Shown here one piece after another: positions 18,293-25,863 of a stretch of DNA of 64,000 nucleotides. Position 1 is the first letter of the stretch. The number at the start of each line of letters is the position of its first letter. The translations under genes were made by a program, and so were the position numbers. The notes beneath the pieces are model-generated. The model was given only the letters and a program-made list of their open reading frames with translations, searched no databases and had not been told where the DNA came from. The DNA comes from Bacteroidota bacterium (lineage in GTDB: Bacteria > Bacteroidota > Bacteroidia > AKYH767-A > OLB10), in NCBI GenBank assembly GCA_016717725.1, contig JADKFA010000018.1:23908-87907 (forward strand), read 5' to 3'.

Positions 18293-19873
18293 ATGAAATC
18301 TAATTTTAAATTACTCGTTATTTTAATTCTAATATTAATGTATCCATTTCAAATCGTCTTAGCACAATTTACCAATCCTATATTGCCCGACCAAGCTTTT
18401 TCAGCGGGAAACGTTTATGGGCGAAATACAGGTTGTGATATTTTGGATTATGGTGATGTTTATCGCGTGAGTGTTTGGGAGCCATCAAGCACTACTCAAT
18501 CTTTTGGTTGGGTAGTAACTTCAGGAGTCACTCAATATATGGGAACATTACCATTTACTGCAACCGGAGAAATAATTGATCCAGATGTTTGCTTGTTAAT
18601 TCATCCCAGCACCCTTGGAATTTATGCTGCTGTGGTGTATTATGATATGACAAACACAGAGTGGGATCTGGAATTTTATGAATGGGATGCCACATCTGCA
18701 CAGTTTGTGTCCGCATCAATCTTTTATCAATTAGCTGTTGGTTCATTTGGAACAGCCATAAATATTGATGAGAATAAAAGTTCTGATAGCGAATTCGCCA
18801 TTATTTGGGATGATGTCGATGACGTTATACATACTACGGTAGGAGATATGGGATCATTAGTTCTTTATAATGATTTGCAATTGACTTCAGGAACGCATCC
18901 GGATGTTAGTATGTTCTACGATAACTCAAATGATGTTGTGCACACGACTTATATTGACGGAAATGGCGATTTGCAAATAGTGGATTATGATTTTGCAGAT
19001 TTGGTGGCAGGTAATGCGACATCGCCTACTACAATACTTTCTCAAGGCCCCCAAAATGGTGGTGTTTATACCTATCCAAGAATTGCCTGTCCATTAGCTT
19101 CTGGAGGAAGTGTTACAGACTGGACGGTTGTTGTTGAGGAAGCGGATGTTTCGAATAGCCTATATTATATTGTCGGTTATAACAATGCGACTGCAAATAC
19201 TCAGATAATTTACAATGATGGAAACTCTCCATCACCCGCAGATTTAACGTTGGTGCCTAATTATTACGTATCGGTTTGTTATGATAATAATTATCCATCC
19301 GATGGAATTTGGGTGGGTTGGCAATTTGACGACACTTCTTTTCCATATCAATATAATGGAGTTTACTCAGGTATAATAGACGAGGCGGGTTATCCCTTAG
19401 TTGTAAAGTGCGATGAGTTTGCAGTTCCTATTGGAACCCCTGATTATTTGCAGGTTCCAACTTCTATTACAGCGAACAATGGTGATTTTTCCGGATTTCT
19501 TTCTCTCGCTGGCCGAAATGGAGTTGATGAATTATTTCTTACCTATCAGAACATCATTATCAACGGTTCAAATGTGGATGATATAAACTTTAAAACGATT
19601 ACAGGTGCAAGTGGAATTTCAACATTACGAACAAGTGGTTCAACTGCTAATTCATACGAAGCCTTTGATCAATTGAATGAGGATGCTCCATTGGAATTGG
19701 AAATTTTAAGTATGGAGGGGAAATTACTGTATAAAAAGCAAATATTAAAGCAAGATATTCAAAATAAACTTTCAGAATTTTCGAAGTATTTTTCGTCTTC
19801 TATTTATATTGTGAGGTTAACTTCTTTTGAAACAGGTAAAGTTTATCGCTACAAAACACTTCTCGGTCAATAA
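18293..19873 (+). CDS. Secreted protein with C-terminal T9SS-type sorting domain
   Basis: A 526-residue exported protein with a signal peptide (LLVILILILMYPFQIVLAQF). The body is rich in Asp, Tyr and Trp with beta-propeller-like repeats (IWDDVDDVIHTTVGD, MFYDNSNDVVHTTYIDG), as in cell-surface proteins of this phylum. The last 75 residues (LELEILSMEGKLLYKK to YIVRLTSFETGKVYRYKTLL) have the shape of a type A sorting domain, but the usual PNP motif at its start is missing. It is probably exported by the T9SS encoded at 49431-57326. No catalytic motif was recognised. Confidence 0.8.
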   Translation: MKSNFKLLVILILILMYPFQIVLAQFTNPILPDQAFSAGNVYGRNTGCDILDYGDVYRVSVWEPSSTTQSFGWVVTSGVTQYMGTLPFTATGEIIDPDVCLLIHPSTLGIYAAVVYYDMTNTEWDLEFYEWDATSAQFVSASIFYQLAVGSFGTAINIDENKSSDSEFAIIWDDVDDVIHTTVGDMGSLVLYNDLQLTSGTHPDVSMFYDNSNDVVHTTYIDGNGDLQIVDYDFADLVAGNATSPTTILSQGPQNGGVYTYPRIACPLASGGSVTDWTVVVEEADVSNSLYYIVGYNNATANTQIIYNDGNSPSPADLTLVPNYYVSVCYDNNYPSDGIWVGWQFDDTSFPYQYNGVYSGIIDEAGYPLVVKCDEFAVPIGTPDYLQVPTSITANNGDFSGFLSLAGRNGVDELFLTYQNIIINGSNVDDINFKTITGASGISTLRTSGSTANSYEAFDQLNEDAPLELEILSMEGKLLYKKQILKQDIQNKLSEFSKYFSSSIYIVRLTSFETGKVYRYKTLLGQ

Positions 19874-19887
19874 ATTCATAACTAACT

Positions 19888-19917
19888 AAAGGGGTAGGAT
19901 AAAACCTCCCCTTTTTA
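19888..19917 (+). terminator. Intrinsic terminator after the first cargo gene
   Basis: AAAGGGG (19888-19894) pairs with CCCCTTT (19908-19914), with further AGG/CCT pairing across a bulge, and it runs into a T stretch. It lies 15 bp after the stop at 19873. Confidence 0.7.
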
Positions 19918-19929
19918 ACAATTTGTAAA

Positions 19930-21576
19930 ATGAAAACTAATTGCATTCATATTCGTACCATAGTATATATAGTGACTCTTGTTGTAATTTTGTTTTTTCC
20001 TTTAAAAGTTTTTAGTCAAAACTTCTCCTTTATTGGTGATAGATCTTTTGGTACTATAGGAGGTGAACAAGAACCTTTGATTCTAAATTATAACAATAAT
20101 ATAATTATAGCTGGTCACACTTCATATACAGGAATTGATGGAGATAAAACCGAAATGTCATGCGCAACCTTACCATCTGACTTTGATGTATGGATGTTAA
20201 TGGTTGACTATAATTTCAATATTATTTGGGATAAAACTATTGGAGGGCTTAGTAGGGATGAGATTCACGGATTAGTAATAGATAAAAATAAGGCAATCGT
20301 GTTTTCAGGGGAAACACAGAGTGATTCCTCCTGCAACATTAGTACTCTTACGCGAGGAAATTCTGATCTCTGGTTTTGTATGATTGATAGTAGTGGGAAT
20401 AAAATTATCGATAAAAGATATGGGTCAAATGGTGCTGATTTCGCTGGTAAATCGACGAGATGTAGTAATAATGATTTTTTAATTTTTGGTGGAAGCAGTG
20501 GAGGAATAAGTGGTGATAAATCAACACCTGGTTTTGGAGGTAGCGATTTATGGTTGGTCCGAACAGATTCATTGGGAAATAAACTATGGGATAACACATA
20601 TGGCGGATCCTCAAACGAACCCGTGAATTTTATTTCAGATTATTTTATTTATGAGACAAATTCTTCTGAAATTATTTTAGGAGGTCGAACTGCAAGTTCT
20701 ATAAGCGGTACCGTCACTTCTATAGGTTATGGACAAGGCGATGCTTGGATACAAAAGTCAGATTCCAATGGGGCTCCCATTTGGGATAAAATATTTGGTG
20801 GGACAAGTGATGACCGTTTTGGTAAAATTCTTCATACAACTAATGGATATTTGTTGTTAGGCACTTCAAATTCTAAAGTTGGGGGAACTATATTAGATTC
20901 AGGTCTGTTCGATTATGATGTTTGGATAGTGAAAATTGACACATTAGGCAATCAATTTTGGGAAAAGAGATATGGAGGAATTGGTATCGATTTCGGAATT
21001 GACATTCAAGAAGCACCTGATGGAGGATTTTGGGTACTCGGTGAAACGAATGGTCCGGCAGGATATGATATTTCAGAACCTTCCTATGGAAATAGAGATT
21101 ACTGGATTTTCAAAATTGATTCTGCAGGCAATAAAATCTGGGATAAACGTTTTGGTGGTCCAGGAATTGATAAGCCAAGTAGTTTTATCATAATGCCTGA
21201 TAGCTCAATTTTTATTTGTGGCCATGCTGCTGCAGGAATCTCAGCTGTAAAAGCGGACTCAGGTAAGGGAGGTGATGATTATTGGATTGTACATTTTAAT
21301 TACTACAATAATACCACGGGAATAAACTCAACGAATGCTGCCCAAGGAATCACTGTATCACCTAATCCAACACAAAGTATAATAAATTTAAAAGGATTGC
21401 CGATGGGTCAGTATGAAGCAGTTTTATTTGGAGTGGATGGTCGTGTCATTAAACAATCTCTTTTGCAAGGTGGAAATGATGTGAGTTATTCACTTGATGA
21501 TGTAAGTCCAGGCATGTATTTACTTCGATTTAATGGAGAAAAGTTTACTGCAACGATTAAGGTGATGAAGGAGTGA
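19930..21576 (+). CDS. Secreted repeat protein with T9SS type A sorting domain
   Basis: A 548-residue exported protein with a signal peptide ending in FFPLKVFSQ. At least five similar repeats follow, each with the core D-x-W-x-x-K-x-D-x-x-G-N-x-x-W-D/E-K-x-Y/F-GG (for example IWDKTIGGLSRDE, LWDNTYGGSSNEP, FWEKRYGGIGID, IWDKRFGGPGID), which suggests a beta-propeller. The C terminus (ITVSPNPTQSIINLKGLP to GMYLLRFNGEKFTATIKVMKE) is a clear type A sorting domain with the PNP motif. It lies 56 bp after the first cargo gene, beyond the terminator. The function is probably surface display or adhesion, which is not proven. Confidence 0.85.
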   Translation: MKTNCIHIRTIVYIVTLVVILFFPLKVFSQNFSFIGDRSFGTIGGEQEPLILNYNNNIIIAGHTSYTGIDGDKTEMSCATLPSDFDVWMLMVDYNFNIIWDKTIGGLSRDEIHGLVIDKNKAIVFSGETQSDSSCNISTLTRGNSDLWFCMIDSSGNKIIDKRYGSNGADFAGKSTRCSNNDFLIFGGSSGGISGDKSTPGFGGSDLWLVRTDSLGNKLWDNTYGGSSNEPVNFISDYFIYETNSSEIILGGRTASSISGTVTSIGYGQGDAWIQKSDSNGAPIWDKIFGGTSDDRFGKILHTTNGYLLLGTSNSKVGGTILDSGLFDYDVWIVKIDTLGNQFWEKRYGGIGIDFGIDIQEAPDGGFWVLGETNGPAGYDISEPSYGNRDYWIFKIDSAGNKIWDKRFGGPGIDKPSSFIIMPDSSIFICGHAAAGISAVKADSGKGGDDYWIVHFNYYNNTTGINSTNAAQGITVSPNPTQSIINLKGLPMGQYEAVLFGVDGRVIKQSLLQGGNDVSYSLDDVSPGMYLLRFNGEKFTATIKVMKE

Positions 21577-21684
21577 TGGAATCTGACTCGCTTTAGTTTT
21601 ATTTCTTTAATTGTAGTTCATTATTTGCAATTGATCTAATTTGTTTTCATGTAGTTTTATTAACTACGTCTATATGTCATTGGG

Positions 21685-21714
21685 TTGACTGACATTAGTC
21701 ATTTTCTATCTTTT
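21685..21714 (+). promoter_or_regulatory. Candidate promoter of hmgA-hppD
   Basis: TTG at 21685-21687, a 19-bp spacer and TATCTTTT at 21707-21714 (consensus TAnnTTTG, last base differs). The hmgA ATG is 37 bp downstream of the box. A TGACT/AGTCA inverted repeat with a 6-bp gap sits in the spacer and might be an operator. Confidence 0.5.
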
Positions 21715-21751
21715 TGGTAGATGGTAGCTTCGTACGCTAATAAAATGTACT

Positions 21752-22924
21752 ATGCCCATCTACCAACAAGTTGGAATTATCCCCCCCAAACGCCACACTG
21801 TATTTCGTCAGCCGAACGGAAATTTATACCACGAAGAACTTTTTGGAACAGAAGGTTTTTCGGGGATGTCGTCACTCGTGTATCATTTGTATCCACCCAC
21901 GATGGTGAAGGAAAGAGGGGAGCCCTATTCGGTTCGACCAAAAATTGCAATTGAAGATAATTTGCAAGCGCGTTCGTATTTAGGATTTAACCTGAAAGCG
22001 AAAGATGATTATTTAGAAAGTAGAGTTGTGCTTTTTGTAAACGATGATCTTACGATCGGTTTGGCAGCACCGAAAAAAAGTATGACCGATTATTTTTACA
22101 AGAATGGCGATGCCGATGAATTAATTTTTGTACACCGAGGGTCGGGTACTCTGTCGACGATGTATGGATCAATCGATTTTGGGTATGGTGATTACTTGGT
22201 GATTCCTCGCGGTACAGTTTATCAGATGCGTTTTGATACGGAAGATAATCGATTGCAAATTACTGAGTCGTTTAGCCCGATTGAAACACCGCCTCGTTAC
22301 CGAAATCAATACGGTCAGTTTATGGAGAATTCTCCATTTTGTGAGCGTGATTTTCGACTTCCTAAAAATTTGGAAACACATGATGAGATTGGCGATTTCT
22401 TAATTAAAATTAAAAAACGCGGATTGATGTATCCTTATACCTATCACAATCATCCATTCGATGTAATTGGATATGATGGATGTTCGTATCCTTATGCGAT
22501 GTCGATTTTTAATTTTGAACCCATCACCGGACGCATTCACATGCCACCGCCCATCCATCAACATTTTCAAGGACGAAATTTTGTGATTTGTTCTTTCGTA
22601 CCACGTTTGTACGATTATCATCCGCAAGCCATTCCTGCTCCTTACCATCATAGTAATATTGATAGCGATGAATTATTGTATTATGTAGATGGTGATTTTA
22701 TGAGTAGAAACGACATCAATCAAGGACAATTCACTTTGCATCCTGGTGGAATTCCACATGGTCCGCACCCCGGAGCTATTGAGCGAAGTATTGGCAAGAA
22801 AGAGACCAATGAGTTGGCTGTGATGATTGATCCATTTAATCCTGTAAAAATCACAAAAGCTGCGTTGCAGTTGGAGGTAGAAGACTATTACCACAGTTGG
22901 ATGGATCATAATGTGGAGGCCTAG
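21752..22924 (+). CDS. hmgA: Homogentisate 1,2-dioxygenase
   Basis: Fe(II) enzyme that opens the homogentisate ring to maleylacetoacetate in tyrosine and phenylalanine breakdown. It is a cupin-type protein of 390 residues. The metal site is recognisable: His and Glu in PYHHSNIDSDELLYYVDG and the C-terminal His in HPGGIPHGPHPG. The N terminus MPIYQQVGIIPPKRHTVFR matches the bacterial family. It is 61 bp upstream of hppD, the preceding step, and both are probably expressed from the promoter at 21685-21714. The downstream enzymes of the pathway (isomerase, fumarylacetoacetase) are not in the window. Confidence 0.95.
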   Translation: MPIYQQVGIIPPKRHTVFRQPNGNLYHEELFGTEGFSGMSSLVYHLYPPTMVKERGEPYSVRPKIAIEDNLQARSYLGFNLKAKDDYLESRVVLFVNDDLTIGLAAPKKSMTDYFYKNGDADELIFVHRGSGTLSTMYGSIDFGYGDYLVIPRGTVYQMRFDTEDNRLQITESFSPIETPPRYRNQYGQFMENSPFCERDFRLPKNLETHDEIGDFLIKIKKRGLMYPYTYHNHPFDVIGYDGCSYPYAMSIFNFEPITGRIHMPPPIHQHFQGRNFVICSFVPRLYDYHPQAIPAPYHHSNIDSDELLYYVDGDFMSRNDINQGQFTLHPGGIPHGPHPGAIERSIGKKETNELAVMIDPFNPVKITKAALQLEVEDYYHSWMDHNVEA

Positions 22925-22985
22925 CCGAAAAATAAAAAATAGATTTAGTAAAATTAAATAGTAAGTAACTTCAATAAAACAAAAA

Positions 22986-24137
22986 ATGGATAATCTCACA
23001 CAAGTAAAAAACTATACATACACAGGAGAGAAGATTTTTGATAAAGCGCAAGATTTTCTTCCTATCAACGGAACCGATTATGTAGAACTTTATGTTGGTA
23101 ACGCTAAGCAAGCCGCTCATTTCTACAAAACCGCTTTGGGCTTTGAAGATTTAGCCTATGCTGGCTTAGAAACAGGAGTGCGCGACAGAACATCCTATGT
23201 ATTGAAGCAAGGGAAAATTCGTATCATGCTCACTTCTCCTTTTGATCCAGAATCGGAAATTGCGCATCATATTCGCCTACATGGTGATGGAGTAAAAGTC
23301 ATTGCGTTGTGGGTTGACGATGCCTATGATGCATATGAACAAACCATAAAAAGAGGAGCAACCTCGTACTTAAAACCCGAGACGATAAAAGACGAACAAG
23401 GTGAAATACGTCGTTCGGGAATTCATACTTATGGTGATACTGTCCATCTTTTTATAGAGCGAAAAAATTACAAAGGTGATTTTCTACCAGGTTATGAAAA
23501 ATGGGACAGTGGTTACCATCCCACTTCCGTTGGACTCAAATACATTGATCACATGGTGGGAAATGTGAATTTAGGAGCCATGAACGAATGGGCTAAATTT
23601 TATGCTGATGTGATGGGTTTTGCGAACCTCATTACGTTTGATGATAAAGACATCAGCACCGATTATACAGCGCTTATGAGCAAAGTGATGACTAACGGTA
23701 ATGGCTATATCAAATTCCCCATCAACGAACCAGCCGAAGGAAAAAAGAAATCCCAGATCGAAGAATACCTCGATTTTTACAAAGGTCCAGGTTGCCAACA
23801 CATCGCTGTAGCTACGGATGATATCGTCTTCACTATTTCTGAAATGAAAAAGCGTGGAATCGATTTTCTCTATGTACCCGGATCATATTATGATACCGTT
23901 GGTGAGCGAGTGGGAGTGATTGAAGAAGATATGAATGAACTCAAGAAATGGGGCATCATGGTGGATCGTGATGAAGAAGGATATCTCTTGCAAATTTTCA
24001 CAAAACCAATTGAAGATCGTCCAACGCTCTTCTTAGAAATCATTCAACGCAAAGGAGCGAAGTCATTCGGCAAAGGAAACTTCAAAGCCTTATTTGAATC
24101 CATCGAAGCAGAACAAGAACGTCGAGGTACTTTATAA
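22986..24137 (+). CDS. hppD: 4-hydroxyphenylpyruvate dioxygenase
   Basis: Converts 4-hydroxyphenylpyruvate to homogentisate, the substrate of the upstream gene. It has two vicinal-oxygen-chelate domains in 383 residues. The facial triad is seen as His in YIDHMVGNV, His in GCQHIAVATDD and Glu in LFLEIIQRKG. The C-terminal GAKSFGKGNFKALFESIEAEQERRG is typical of the family. It starts at the ATG at 22986 and ends before a bidirectional terminator. The identification is secure. Confidence 0.96.
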   Translation: MDNLTQVKNYTYTGEKIFDKAQDFLPINGTDYVELYVGNAKQAAHFYKTALGFEDLAYAGLETGVRDRTSYVLKQGKIRIMLTSPFDPESEIAHHIRLHGDGVKVIALWVDDAYDAYEQTIKRGATSYLKPETIKDEQGEIRRSGIHTYGDTVHLFIERKNYKGDFLPGYEKWDSGYHPTSVGLKYIDHMVGNVNLGAMNEWAKFYADVMGFANLITFDDKDISTDYTALMSKVMTNGNGYIKFPINEPAEGKKKSQIEEYLDFYKGPGCQHIAVATDDIVFTISEMKKRGIDFLYVPGSYYDTVGERVGVIEEDMNELKKWGIMVDRDEEGYLLQIFTKPIEDRPTLFLEIIQRKGAKSFGKGNFKALFESIEAEQERRGTL

Positions 24138-24145
24138 ATTGGAAA

Positions 24146-24191
24146 CCCCCGCGACCGTTGCGCCTCCGTTGCGTTCCCCGCGGTTAAACGG
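24146..24191. repeat. Fragment of a dispersed GC-rich repeat
   Basis: The motif GTTGCGCCTCCGTTGCGTTC, followed by CCCGCGGTTAAA, resembles the short degenerate TTGCG repeats scattered in many Bacteroidota intergenic regions. It stands out by base composition from its AT-rich surroundings. It has no coding potential. Confidence 0.5.
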
Positions 24192-24300
24192 TAAATATTA
24201 TTGGATCTAGAATTATGATACTTGTGAAATCACTCTATCATTTGTGCCTTCCTGCTCCATTTTGTTTAAAAGAGAAACAATATTAGAATCGTAATTTACT

Positions 24301-24334
24301 AAAAAGAGCTGACCACTGATCAGCTCTTTTTTTT
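24301..24334. terminator. Bidirectional terminator between hppD and the DUF5689 gene
   Basis: AAAAAGAGCTGA (24301-24312) pairs with TCAGCTCTTTTT (24320-24331) across a 7-nt loop, flanked by an A-run on the left and a T-run on the right. It serves the two convergent genes on either side. Confidence 0.8.
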
Positions 24335-24350
24335 ATGCTATTTTTTTTAT

Positions 24351-25844
24351 CTATTGAACATCCGCTGTACTTCGAATAAGAATTTGTGCATTCGTATTTG
24401 GAGGAGTAACTGTCCCAGTAAAGTCACTTAATATTCCAGTGATACTAACCGTACCAGAAGGAACTGTTGTTCCTGAAAAAGTGGCTGCAGAAGCTGTGTA
24501 CATCGTCATCACTCCTGATGCATCGTTAATTTGAATCGACCCTGAATAAATTGTTCCACCGCTGATGGTAGCATTTGTGATTTGCAAGAGCGAACCTTCC
24601 CATGAATCAGTGCCTGCCATGTTTGCTAAAATTTGTGCTACGGTAACAACTTGTGGTGTCACTGATTTTCCTGTAGCGAGTACTACTCCATTTGCTAGAG
24701 GAACATTAGGTGTAGAAGTTCCTAATTGCAACAATCCACTAAACTCACCTAAACTTTGACCTGCGATATTGATAGATAATGAATCGCCAATATTGAAGGT
24801 GTGATTCGCTGCAAAACGAACGCAAATTCCACCTGTGGCATCTTGAATAAATAAATTTTTCGAGTTTAAGTTCGATGTGTTTCTGTCGCTTGTTACTACT
24901 CCTAAAATGTAAACATTACTACTTACGGCTGTCGTAGATCCAGAAAATAAATTTCTCACATCACTAATGTTTATTAGTGTTGCAGGACCTCCTGCGCCAT
25001 TGCATCGCAGACTATCCATTTTTGCATCAAACTCATCACGAAGGATCATTTGTTTGTCAGAACTGTAGATGGAGAAAATTCCTTTTAACGTACCTTTTCC
25101 TGTAGGCGTCTTCTTCGTTGCGAAGTTTGAATATCCACTAGTACGAACAATCACTGAACCTCCATTGCAATCATTCACAATTCTGTTTATTGATTGAAAT
25201 AAAACAGCATCTGCATAAGCTTGATTCGTATCGGCTGGATCAAATTCACAATTTTGAATTTCTACAAAACGATTCTGCCATTTGTCAGTATTGGATAAGT
25301 CAAGGATGGTCACTTTCGCAGGCTGCGGATTTAAATTATACATCCCACCAATAATGTGATTATCGACTAAGCTAAAAGGGATGGGCGCTGCTTCAGGGAA
25401 GGTTCCCGTATTGTCAACATATCCACCTAATTGAATTAAATTTCCATAATCACCCATCACCATACCTTTCAATTTAATGAATACACGACGGCCAACAGGA
25501 TATTTTGTATGAAATTCAGTTTGATCCAAACGAATGGCGATTCCTGCCGTGGCATCTTCAATCACCATGGTCTTGTAAAAATTGCCAGATTTATCATCAG
25601 CCGTAATAACACCAGAAATAATCCAATCGTTATTAATAGTAACTACTTTATTGAAGACAATGATGCTGTCACGATAAATTTTCTTAAGTGAATCAATTGT
25701 CATGTTCACTGTTAAATTCGGATCGGCACCATTTAATGGTGGCTCATCGAAATCATCTTCGCGACATGAAACGAAATTGATGCTAATCATTGCCATCAAG
25801 GCAAGAACTAGTAATTTTTTGGAAGTGTGGAGGAGATTATTCAT
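24351..25844 (-). CDS. DUF5689 surface lipoprotein
   Basis: A 497-residue lipoprotein whose ATG at 25844 gives a signal with lipobox SINFVSC, followed by REDDFDEP, an acidic stretch like the Bacteroidota lipoprotein surface-export signal. Residues about 30-240 match DUF5689 (SLKKIYRDSIIVFNK, VISGVITADDKSGNFYKTM, IEDATAGIAIRLD). A second OB-fold-like repeat unit (VYILGVVTSDRNTSNLNSKN, IQDATGGICVRF) follows. A longer open frame to 26072 overlaps the receptor gene and is not needed. It sits 19 bp after the TonB-dependent receptor gene, its likely partner in substrate binding. Confidence 0.88.
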   Translation of the reverse strand: MNNLLHTSKKLLVLALMAMISINFVSCREDDFDEPPLNGADPNLTVNMTIDSLKKIYRDSIIVFNKVVTINNDWIISGVITADDKSGNFYKTMVIEDATAGIAIRLDQTEFHTKYPVGRRVFIKLKGMVMGDYGNLIQLGGYVDNTGTFPEAAPIPFSLVDNHIIGGMYNLNPQPAKVTILDLSNTDKWQNRFVEIQNCEFDPADTNQAYADAVLFQSINRIVNDCNGGSVIVRTSGYSNFATKKTPTGKGTLKGIFSIYSSDKQMILRDEFDAKMDSLRCNGAGGPATLINISDVRNLFSGSTTAVSSNVYILGVVTSDRNTSNLNSKNLFIQDATGGICVRFAANHTFNIGDSLSINIAGQSLGEFSGLLQLGTSTPNVPLANGVVLATGKSVTPQVVTVAQILANMAGTDSWEGSLLQITNATISGGTIYSGSIQINDASGVMTMYTASAATFSGTTVPSGTVSITGILSDFTGTVTPPNTNAQILIRSTADVQ

Positions 25845-25863
25845 TTGTTTAGGTGTTTTTAAA

